A stretch of DNA of 8,883 nucleotides from an uncultured Vogesella sp. (GTDB lineage Bacteria; Pseudomonadota; Gammaproteobacteria; Burkholderiales; Chromobacteriaceae). A program made the translations under genes and the position numbers. The first letter of the stretch is position 1; each line of letters opens with the position of its first letter. Shown one piece after another: positions 1-6,031 of this stretch. The notes under the pieces are model-generated. The model worked only from the letters and a program-made list of their open reading frames with translations. It was not told the DNA's origin and did not search any database. The stretch spans positions 1 through 8,883 of the forward strand of contig CAMLGD010000142.1 of NCBI GenBank assembly GCA_946479405.1. The letters run 5' to 3'.

Positions 1-524
1 AAATCGGGAAAGCGCAGCGGGTCGGCCTTGTGCTGGCGGGCAAGAAAAGCTTTCAGCTCGGTGCTGTCCGGCTGCTTGGGCCGGCTGGTGCCGTAGTCGT
101 GCGCCACTTCCACACTGCGTTGCCAGCGCTCGGGGGAATGCGCCACCCGGCGACGGGAGGCGCTGCCTGTTCGGCCAGAAAGCGGGCGGTGCCGCTATTG
201 GTGGCGATCATCAGCTGTTCGATCGGCTGGCGGGCACGGTTTTGCGGCTGCTGGCGGATTTCCGCGATGCGGTCGCCCTGAAACAGGGCCTGGGGCTGAA
301 AAGTTTCAAACGCCAGCGAGCCTTGCGCCCGGCGCAGTACACGCAGTTTCTGCGCCAGCTTGTCCTGCATGCGCAAGGCTGCCGGCAGGCCGGCTATGCC
401 GTGGGCGGTCTGTCGGCAGCTCGCCTTCACCTTCGATCCAGGCTGATGCTGCGTCATAGGCCCGTTGCGCCTTGTTTCTGACCCGCGCCCGGTAAGATCG
501 CGCACGACTGCTGTCGTCGGCCAC
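1..524 (-). pseudogene. Broken RNase II/R-family (RNB domain) exoribonuclease, 5'-truncated, two frameshifts, runs off left edge
   Basis: No single frame is a full gene, but three minus-strand frames joined in order read as the middle of an RNB exoribonuclease (3'-to-5' RNA degradation). From about 524 to 414 the frame gives RNKAQRAYDAASAWIEGEGE. An extra base near 413 moves reading to a frame giving ALRMQDKLAQKLRVLRR, then GSLAFETFQPQALFQGDRI and LIEQLMIA-like PIEQLMIATNSGTARFLAEQ. A missing base near 167 moves to a third frame giving RRRVAHSPERWQRSVEVAHD and then ADPLRFPD up to base 1. This order matches the family (compare the AR-LTY, GGISFE, LIEECMI and ARF stretches of RNase R). The N-terminal half of the domain, with the metal-binding aspartates, is absent: upstream of 524 lie only about 47 bases before the PBP stop. 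The product is therefore probably inactive. Sequencing error could explain the two frameshifts but not the missing 5' end. The 3' part lies outside the window. Confidence 0.7.
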
Positions 525-571
525 CGTTGCCGGACAAGTGCCGCCCTGGCTCGGTATGCCGCTACCCGGGC

Positions 572-3500
572 TTAGCCGATGGCAAAGCCCGGCAGCTTCC
601 GGAAGGCAGAGCGGGGTGGTGGCAGGCTGGCTGGCGGCGCGGGAAGTGGGCGGTTGCTCAGTGTCAGCCGCTGTTTCAGGGTGGGGGCCAGTACCTTCAG
701 GATCTGTACCGGCAGCGCACTGGTGAACTTGTAGTCGGCTGCTTGCGGGCCGGCCACATACGCCACCAGGGTGCCGAAGTAGCGCTCGCCGATGTAGAAC
801 ACAAACGCCCCGGAGCGGCTGACCACCCGTTCGGACGTCAGCGCACCGCCCTTGGCAAACACCTTGAAGCGGTTGTCGCCGGTACCAGTCTTGCCGCCCA
901 CCAGAATATGCGTGCCGTCCGGCAGGTCGAAGGCGCCGGAAACGCGGCGGGCGGTGCCCTGATCCACTACTTCGGACAGCAGTTTGCGTACCACCTGCGG
1001 AATCTCCGGCGGCAGCACCTGTATCCCCTTGGCCGGTACTTGTGTCAGCGTGGTTTCGTACGGGGTGTTGGCCGCAAAGTGCAGTTTGTCGAGATAGGCG
1101 ATTGGCAGTCGCATGCCATCGTTGGACAGAATCCCCATCAGCTCGGCCAGTGATGCCGGGCGGTCGGCCGAGGCACCCAGCGAAGAGGCGTAGGAGGGTA
1201 CCAAGGTGTCAAACGGGTAGCCCAGCCGCTGCCAGTTTTTGTGTATCTGCTTGAAGGCGTCGATTTCCTTCATTTCGCTGATGCGCGATGCCTGGCCAGC
1301 CTTGTTCTTGCTGTTGAGCAGCCATTGGTACACCTCTTGCCGCTGCTGGGTGCTGGCGCCGACCAGCTCGGACCAGCCTGCGTTCGGGTGCTGGTGCAGG
1401 TAGCTCACCAGCCACAGTTCCAGCGGGTGCACATTGGCCAGGTAGCCGCGGTCGGCCAGATTGAAGCGGCCCGGCGCGAACTCGGCATACAGCTTGGCCA
1501 CGGCTTGCGGCTCCGGTTTCTTGGTGGCTTGCAGCTGGCTATCCAGAAAGGCGCTGAACTGTTCCAGACTTGCCTCCGGCTGCACGCTGCGGAAGATCAC
1601 GGCCAGCTTTCTGGGGCTCTGGCGCGCACGTTCCACCAGCAGGGTGTCGATTTCTGCCAGGGTCTTGTGGCGATACTTGTTGTAGAAGCCGGCAAGGAAG
1701 GTGCGGCCCTCGCGGTCGGCAAAGCGCTGCAGGTAGGCCTTGCGCGCGGCGTCATCGGTGGCTTCATCCGGCGGGGCATCCGTGGCCGGGGCCATGTAGT
1801 AGCGCACGATGTCGCGCATCAGCCGGATGTAGACCAGGTTGACGGAGCGGCGGGTGGCCTCGCGCACGGTCAGTATCTTGCTGTCGTCGTTCTTGTCGAA
1901 GTTGTTGAAGGTGTGCAGGCCGCCGCCGGTGAAAAAGCTTTCGCCCGGGCTGGCGGAGTAGGTGCGCAGCAGTGAGGCTTCCAGCATGGCGGTCAGGTCG
2001 TGATCTGCTGTCTGTTGCAGGTAGTCGATGGCCCAGCGCTGCAGCAGTGGTTCCTTGCCGCTGAACTTGATGGCGGCCAACTGTTCGCTGCTCATCGCGG
2101 CATAGCGCTGGTGCAGTTCGTGGATCACGCCCAGGTAGGTAACCAGCGTGCGCAGCTTGGCGGTGGAGCCCAGATCCAGCTTGGCGCCTTCGTTGATGTC
2201 GAACGGCTGGTCGAAGTTGTCGGCTTGCACTCGCACCTTGTTGCCGTCGGCGGTGCGCTCGATCAGGGTGAAGCTGTAGGTCACGCCCTGCGGCGAGCCT
2301 TGCTGCAGCAGGTGCTCGTCGTAAAGGTTGGCCGCTTTGGCGTAGTCCGGCTCGCGCAGCTTGATCAGCTCGGTGGTGACCTCCTGCTGCAGCTTGAAGT
2401 CCAGCGTGCTGCTGGCACTCAGGTCCAGGTGGTCCAGGTCATACATGCGCGGCACACCCAGTAGGCTGGCAAGCTTGATGCGCACGGCATTGGCACCTTT
2501 TTGCTTGATCGGTGCCACGCTGGGCAGACGTACCCGTTCCCGTTGCTGCCGCAGCGAGACTTTCAGCGCGGCATCGCGCAGCTCGGCGGTAATCACCTTG
2601 TCTTTGGCCATCAGCCGCAGGTAGGCATCGGTCATCGCCTCCAGCACCTTCATATCGCCGTTGAGGAAGGTGGATGGGCTGCGCTGTGAAATCATCAGGC
2701 TGAGGGCTTCTTTGAATACCGTGGCGCGCTCGGCCGCTGGGGTGGACGAGTTGCCACCCAGCGCCTGGTTGACCTGCTCGAACGAGCGGCCATACCACGC
2801 CCACATGCCATCGCCGATGCCGGAAATCTCGCCAAAGCCGGCACGTGCGGCCAACGGTACGGTGTTGAGGTAGGCCAGCACCAGCTGGCGTCTGGCGGCG
2901 GTAGTGTCTTCGCCGTTGCGATAGGCGCGCACCGAGGCCGACAGCATCTGGCGCAGTTTTTCCTGATCAGAACCGGTGCGGCCGGCCGACGAGTGGCGGT
3001 ATTTTTCGATCTGGGTTGCCAGGGTGCTGGCACCTGCCGGGCGATAGCCGGAGTTCAATAGATGGATGCTCTTGTCGAGCAGCGCCTTGCTGAAGCGCGA
3101 CCACTCCACCGCAGGGTTGCGCAGCGGGTTTTCCTGATCCAGCAGGGTGTGGTTTTCGATGTACAGCAAGCCGCTGATCAGCAGTGGTGGCAGCGCATCG
3201 AAATCCGGGTAGACGCGCTGCGGGTAGCGCGACTGGTAGATGGGCTGGCTGTAGCCGTCATACAGCGTCAGGCCGGCCTGGTCTTTCTCGTGATAGGGCA
3301 GGAATAGCCCCAGCGGCAGCAGCGGGGCAGTCAGGCCGTGGTCGGCCAGCGCGGTCATGCCTGCCGATTGCACCGCCTGGGTGGTGATGGTGTAGCCGCG
3401 GGCATTCAGTCGCTGCAGAAAGCGCGGCATGCCGGCATAACCCAGGCGCAGGTCGTAAGGGCCGTTGTTGCTCGGGAAGCGAATGGCCTTGCTGGTACCC

Positions 3501-3694
3501 GGCTTGACTTCAAATCTGGCGTCGTGGGCAATCTGGGAAAAATAATGTGCCTGCAGCCGGGAGGTTTTCAGTTCGTCCAGCAGCAGGTAGATGAGCAGTC
3601 CGAGCAGTAGCAGCAACAACAGGTAGATGGATCGCCGGATGTAGCTGCGGGGCTTGCTGTGGCTCAGTTTGAGATTGACTTCTGAATTATCCAT
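572..3694 (-). CDS. Large bifunctional penicillin-binding protein (GT51 transglycosylase + transpeptidase), 1040 aa
   Basis: Membrane-anchored peptidoglycan synthase acting in the periplasm: glycan-chain polymerisation plus peptide cross-linking. Seen: a basic N-terminus (RSYIRR), then one transmembrane helix of Leu/Ile at about residues 22-40. A GT51 domain spans about 165-340, with E180 in YIENH at the place of the catalytic Glu of EDxxF, GASTLATQIEK at 221-231 (the GxSTxxQQ motif) and AYLN at 274-277. A transpeptidase domain follows with S510-T-A-K513, S617-V-N619 and K935-T-G-T938, all intact. It is longer than usual class A PBPs (about 750-900 aa). The excess lies mostly between SVN and KTGT, over 310 residues apart, including a charged, helical-looking insert at about 640-830. 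The tail is proline-rich. The GT motifs are divergent (EN for ED, no following His; ATQ for TQQ), so glycosyltransferase activity is less certain than transpeptidase activity. The start ATG at 3694 has a weak GGTGA upstream. No clear terminator follows. Confidence 0.9.
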   Translation of the reverse strand: MDNSEVNLKLSHSKPRSYIRRSIYLLLLLLLGLLIYLLLDELKTSRLQAHYFSQIAHDARFEVKPGTSKAIRFPSNNGPYDLRLGYAGMPRFLQRLNARGYTITTQAVQSAGMTALADHGLTAPLLPLGLFLPYHEKDQAGLTLYDGYSQPIYQSRYPQRVYPDFDALPPLLISGLLYIENHTLLDQENPLRNPAVEWSRFSKALLDKSIHLLNSGYRPAGASTLATQIEKYRHSSAGRTGSDQEKLRQMLSASVRAYRNGEDTTAARRQLVLAYLNTVPLAARAGFGEISGIGDGMWAWYGRSFEQVNQALGGNSSTPAAERATVFKEALSLMISQRSPSTFLNGDMKVLEAMTDAYLRLMAKDKVITAELRDAALKVSLRQQRERVRLPSVAPIKQKGANAVRIKLASLLGVPRMYDLDHLDLSASSTLDFKLQQEVTTELIKLREPDYAKAANLYDEHLLQQGSPQGVTYSFTLIERTADGNKVRVQADNFDQPFDINEGAKLDLGSTAKLRTLVTYLGVIHELHQRYAAMSSEQLAAIKFSGKEPLLQRWAIDYLQQTADHDLTAMLEASLLRTYSASPGESFFTGGGLHTFNNFDKNDDSKILTVREATRRSVNLVYIRLMRDIVRYYMAPATDAPPDEATDDAARKAYLQRFADREGRTFLAGFYNKYRHKTLAEIDTLLVERARQSPRKLAVIFRSVQPEASLEQFSAFLDSQLQATKKPEPQAVAKLYAEFAPGRFNLADRGYLANVHPLELWLVSYLHQHPNAGWSELVGASTQQRQEVYQWLLNSKNKAGQASRISEMKEIDAFKQIHKNWQRLGYPFDTLVPSYASSLGASADRPASLAELMGILSNDGMRLPIAYLDKLHFAANTPYETTLTQVPAKGIQVLPPEIPQVVRKLLSEVVDQGTARRVSGAFDLPDGTHILVGGKTGTGDNRFKVFAKGGALTSERVVSRSGAFVFYIGERYFGTLVAYVAGPQAADYKFTSALPVQILKVLAPTLKQRLTLSNRPLPAPPASLPPPRSAFRKLPGFAIG

Positions 3695-3987
3695 GGCGAT
3701 TTTTCACCAGTGAGATTTGGATAAGAAATGGTTAGGTAATCAACTCAAACGCTTGGGGCATGAACGGCGCTGTTTGTTGCTGCCCATGCCGTGACCGTCA
3801 GGCGGTGGCCTGTGATCAGAGTGTCTTGTTATCGCATGCCGGGCCGGGCCGGTAAAGCCTGTCGGCGTCTCCGCCGCCGCCGGCGGCGGGGTCGCGCTTA
3901 CTGGCAGCTCAATAAAAAGCATAGCTGTCAGCATGCGGGTCTGCATCATGGGTACGCGAGGTTTTTTGCTGTAGAAGGCAGAAAAGC
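3695..3987. other. Gene-free region between the PBP gene and the tRNA terminator
   Basis: About 290 bp with no supportable gene. Open frames here are short, arginine- or proline-rich, lack ribosome binding sites and match no family I know; one (about 85 codons, minus strand, from 3997) starts inside the tRNA terminator. The minus strand upstream of the PBP start has only weak promoter-like sequence: TTGAGT, then CTTATC or TTATCC after 17-18 nt, in the AT-richer stretch around 3715-3750. The region also holds the GC palindrome listed separately and a GCCGGGCCGGGCCGG-type run near 3838-3852. It should contain the PBP promoter. Confidence 0.7.
3874..3889. repeat. Perfect 16-bp G+C palindrome
   Basis: The sequence CCGCCGCCGGCGGCGG... 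centred between 3881 and 3882 pairs perfectly over eight bases on each side (3874-3881 with 3882-3889). It is made only of G and C inside an intergenic region and is not followed by a T-run on either strand, so it is not a standard intrinsic terminator. It may be simply a CCG-repeat by-product of high GC content, or a hairpin in a transcript. No second copy was seen in this window. Confidence 0.5.
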
Positions 3988-4013
3988 AAAAAGCCACCTT
4001 GCGGTGGCTTTTT
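3988..4013 (-). terminator. Intrinsic terminator after tRNA-Glu
   Basis: On the minus strand AAAAAGCCACC, loop GCAA, GGTGGCTTTTT forms an 11-bp perfect stem with a stable GCAA tetraloop and ends in five T, starting 8 nt after the CCA end of tRNA-Glu. It is symmetric enough to stop transcription from the plus side as well, but nothing convergent is apparent there. Confidence 0.9.
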
Positions 4014-4020
4014 CTGATAC

Positions 4021-4096
4021 TGGCGTCCCCACGGGGAGTCGAACCCCGGTTATCGCCGTGAAAGGGCGGTGTCCTAGGCCTCTAGACGATGGGGAC
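4021..4096 (-). tRNA. tRNA-Glu (anticodon TTC)
   Basis: Read on the minus strand this is a 76-nt cloverleaf: acceptor GTCCCCA pairing with TGGGGAC, discriminator G, and encoded CCA (4023-4021). The anticodon loop is CTTTCAC with anticodon TTC at 4062-4060, and the T arm is CGGGG-TTCGACT-CCCCG. It closely resembles E. coli tRNA-Glu. One oddity: the first anticodon-stem pair is C27·A43 (4069 with 4053), a mismatch where C-G is usual. It charges glutamate for GAA/GAG codons; glutamyl-tRNA-Glu is also the precursor of haem in bacteria of this kind. The gene lies 39 bp downstream of tRNA-Ala, but a terminator-like hairpin sits directly at its 5' end. Confidence 0.97.
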
Positions 4097-4124
4097 AAAA
4101 AAATCCGACCGGAGTCGGATTTTT
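4097..4124 (-). terminator. Terminator-like hairpin between tRNA-Ala and tRNA-Glu
   Basis: On the minus strand AAAAATCCGAC, loop TCCG, GTCGGATTTTT is an 11-bp perfect stem (4124-4114 with 4109-4099), extended by two more T to a run of seven ending at 4097. It begins 11 nt after the tRNA-Ala CCA and its last T touches the first base of tRNA-Glu (4096). The structure meets the usual definition of an intrinsic terminator, yet a same-strand tRNA follows with no space for its own promoter. It may be a partial terminator or a processing signal. Confidence 0.65.
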
Positions 4125-4135
4125 CTGAGTGTTCG

Positions 4136-4211
<76 letters not shown>

Positions 4212-4241
4212 ACAGAGGCTGCGTCGTTCAACGCGGAGCGC

Positions 4242-4270
4242 AGTTTAGTTGGCGTTGTCGCCAGCGTCAA
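4242..4270 (-). promoter_or_regulatory. Sigma70 promoter for the tRNA-Ala / tRNA-Glu unit
   Basis: Minus strand: -35 TTGACG (4270-4265), a 17-nt spacer, and -10 TAAACT (4247-4242, four of six matches to TATAAT), followed by a GC-rich discriminator (GCGCTCCGCG) as is typical of stringently controlled stable-RNA promoters. The AT-rich stretch AAAATTAAT just upstream of the -35 (about 4272-4280) could act as an UP element. The predicted start near 4235 leaves a leader of about 24 nt before tRNA-Ala. Confidence 0.8.
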
Positions 4271-4314
4271 GCATTAATTTTGCAAGCAGGCGGGGGAGCG
4301 CCGGGTGCTTCGCA

Positions 4315-4320
4315 TATAAT
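4315..4320 (+). promoter_or_regulatory. Probable -10 box of the hpnCDE operon promoter
   Basis: A perfect TATAAT lies 33 nt upstream of the hpnC start codon, which would put the transcript start near 4327 with a leader of about 26 nt. There is no good -35 at 16-18 nt (4292-4297 is GGGGGA) and no TGn extension, so the promoter may be weak or need an activator. It points away from the tRNA promoter, with 44 bp between the tRNA -35 and this box. Confidence 0.55.
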
Positions 4321-4352
4321 GCGCGTTTGCCAATGCAGATGGATGGGCGCCG

Positions 4353-5189
4353 ATGGCGGTCGATCACTACGAAAACTTTCCGGTAGGCTCGCTGGCGTTG
4401 CCGCGGCGCATGCGCAAGGCGGTGCACGTCATCTACCGCTTTGCGCGTCACGCCGACGATATCGCCGACGAGGGCGATGCAGCACCGGCGCAAAGGTTGG
4501 CCGCATTGCAGGCGCTGCGTGACGAGCTGGACCGCATCGGTGCCGGCACGCCGCCACAGACGCCGCTGATGCAGGCGCTGGCGGTGGTGATTGCCGAGCG
4601 GCAGCTGCCGCTGCAGCCGTTTTACGATCTGCTGTCTGCCTTCAGCCAGGACGTGGAAAAAACCCGCTACCAGAACTTTGCCGAGCTGGTGGACTACTGC
4701 CGCCGTTCGGCCAACCCGGTGGGGCGGCTGATGCTGGCGCTGTACGGTGAGCACGACAGCCGCAGCCAGGCGATGAGCGATGGCATCTGTACCGCGCTGC
4801 AGCTGATCAATTTCTGGCAGGACGTGGCCATCGACTGGCAGAAGGGGCGGGTGTACATCCCGCAGGACGATCTGGCGAAATTCCGCATCAGCGAGGAGCA
4901 GATTGCGCGCGGCGATGTCGGCGGGGTGTGGCCGATGCTGATGGATAAAGAAGTAAAGCGCGCGCTGGCCATGCTGCAGGCCGGTTCGCCGCTGGCACTC
5001 AAGCTCAAGGGGCGCTTTGGTCTGGAGTTGCGCATGATCGTGCTGGGTGGCGAGCGCATCCTGAAAAAGATTCACGATGCGCGCGGCGATGTATTCAGCC
5101 AGCGCCCGGTACTGGGCTGGAAAGACTGGCCGGTGATTATCGGTAAGGCGCTGTGGGCGCCGTATGCCAAAAAAGGGAGACGGGCGTGA
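4353..5189 (+). CDS. hpnC: Squalene synthesis protein HpnC (hydroxysqualene synthase), 278 aa
   Basis: Trans-isoprenyl diphosphate synthase family (SQS/PSY fold). In the HpnCDE pathway HpnC converts presqualene diphosphate, made by HpnD, into hydroxysqualene. Seen: NFPVGS near the N-terminus, first metal-binding motif D35-DIAD39 within ARHADDIADEGD, and second motif D157-VAID161 in NFWQDVAIDWQKGRVYIP. These aspartates bind the Mg2+ that holds the diphosphate. NFWQDVAID is typical of HpnC, whereas HpnD has IIRDVGED. The length matches the family. ATG 4353 is the only in-frame start after the TATAAT box; the ribosome site is weak (GGATGGG about 6 nt upstream). It is the first gene of the plus-strand run and overlaps hpnD by GTGA. 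HpnC and HpnD are divergent paralogues side by side; which is which is decided by these motifs and the usual C-D-E order. Confidence 0.93.
   Translation: MAVDHYENFPVGSLALPRRMRKAVHVIYRFARHADDIADEGDAAPAQRLAALQALRDELDRIGAGTPPQTPLMQALAVVIAERQLPLQPFYDLLSAFSQDVEKTRYQNFAELVDYCRRSANPVGRLMLALYGEHDSRSQAMSDGICTALQLINFWQDVAIDWQKGRVYIPQDDLAKFRISEEQIARGDVGGVWPMLMDKEVKRALAMLQAGSPLALKLKGRFGLELRMIVLGGERILKKIHDARGDVFSQRPVLGWKDWPVIIGKALWAPYAKKGRRA
5175..5179 (+). promoter_or_regulatory. Ribosome binding site setting the hpnD start
   Basis: GGGAG within AAAAGGGAGA lies 6 nt before GTG 5186 at the end of hpnC. It supports GTG 5186 as the hpnD start over an in-frame GTG at 5153, which has no such site and would add 11 residues unlike the family's N-terminus. 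Confidence 0.75.
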
Positions 5190-6031
5190 CCCCGCAGCAA
5201 TATTGTGAAGACAAGGCCGCCAAGAGCGGCTCCAGCTTTTACGCCAGCTTTCGCTACCTGCCCAAGGACAAGCGCGATGCCATGGTGGCGCTGTATGCCT
5301 TCTGCCGCGAGGTGGACGACGTGGTGGACGAGATTCACGACGACAATGTGGCACGCACCACGCTGGCCTGGTGGCGCAGCGAGCTGGCCGCACTGTACGC
5401 TGGCGCGCCGACGCATCCGGTAATGCGCGCGCTGCAGCCGCATGTGGCGGCGTTCGACCTGCCGCAGGAGTGGCTGGCCGAGATTATCGATGGCATGCAG
5501 ATGGACCTGGACGTGCCGCGCTACAACCGCTTTGCCGACCTGCAGTTGTACTGTCACCGCGTCGCCGGGGTGGTGGGGCAGCTGTCGGCGCAGATTTTCG
5601 GCTACAGCGACCGCGCGACGCTGAAATACGCACACGAGCTGGGGCTGGCATTCCAGCTCACCAATATCATCCGCGACGTGGGCGAGGATGCGCGTCGTGG
5701 CCGGCTGTATCTGCCGGTAGAAGACCTGCAGCGCTTTGGCGTGCCGGCGGCCGATATTCTGGCGTATCAGGAATCGCCACAGTTTGCCGAGCTGATGCAG
5801 TTCCAGATTGCACGCGCGCACGAGCACTACCGCAAGGCCTGGCAGCTGCTGCCGGCGGCGGACCGCAAGGCGCAGCGCATTGGCCTGGTGATGGCGGCGA
5901 TCTATCGCGCCACGTTGGACGAAATCGCGCTGGATGGCCCAGGCAAGGTGCTGAACCAGCGGCTGTCACTGTCGCCAGGACGCAAGATCTGGCTGGCGTG
6001 GAAGACCTGGAACTTCGGCTACAAGCCGTGA
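5186..6031 (+). CDS. hpnD: Presqualene diphosphate synthase HpnD, 281 aa
   Basis: Condenses two farnesyl diphosphates to presqualene diphosphate, the first committed step to squalene in the HpnCDE route; soluble or membrane-associated cytoplasmic enzyme. From GTG 5186 the protein begins MTPQQYCEDKAAKSGSSFY, the usual start for this family (YC..K...SGSSFY). First metal motif D44-DVVD48 in CREVDDVVDEI; substrate-pocket stretch YCHRVAGVVGQ at 122-132; second motif D164-VGED168 in TNIIRDVGEDARRGRLYLP. All residues expected of an active head-to-head prenyl synthase are visible. The start overlaps the hpnC stop by GTGA with a good ribosome site (5175-5179), and the stop overlaps hpnE in the same way, so translation of the three is probably coupled. 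No frameshift or truncation. Confidence 0.95.
   Translation: MTPQQYCEDKAAKSGSSFYASFRYLPKDKRDAMVALYAFCREVDDVVDEIHDDNVARTTLAWWRSELAALYAGAPTHPVMRALQPHVAAFDLPQEWLAEIIDGMQMDLDVPRYNRFADLQLYCHRVAGVVGQLSAQIFGYSDRATLKYAHELGLAFQLTNIIRDVGEDARRGRLYLPVEDLQRFGVPAADILAYQESPQFAELMQFQIARAHEHYRKAWQLLPAADRKAQRIGLVMAAIYRATLDEIALDGPGKVLNQRLSLSPGRKIWLAWKTWNFGYKP

Noticed and set aside
525..571. Possible PBP transcription terminator
   Set aside because: Only short imperfect pairings (GCCC/GGGC, CGG/CCG) with no T-run. It does not meet terminator criteria.
527..1153. 208-codon plus-strand open frame opposite the PBP C-terminus
   Set aside because: Shadow of the PBP gene: KTGT and other conserved PBP residues are encoded opposite, and this frame's composition resembles no protein family.
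3740..3997. Small minus-strand open frame (85 codons) with a hydrophobic stretch (MLTAMLFIELPVSA)
   Set aside because: It starts within the tRNA-Glu terminator, lacks a ribosome site, and its second half is Pro/His/Arg low-complexity; no recognisable family.
4280..4314. TTGCAA at 4280-4285 as the -35 of the hpnC promoter
   Set aside because: The gap to TATAAT is 29 nt, far from the 16-18 nt required.
4245..5393. 382-codon minus-strand open frame across hpnC
   Set aside because: Arg/His/Gln-rich antisense shadow caused by high GC. The plus strand carries clear HpnC and HpnD motifs and no minus-strand ribosome site or promoter is visible.
5371..6027. Long in-frame upstream extension of hpnE (total open frame 643 codons)
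   Set aside because: This part lies over hpnD in another frame, is Arg/Ala/Gly-rich without family features, and the FAD-binding Rossmann motif begins right after GTG 6028.
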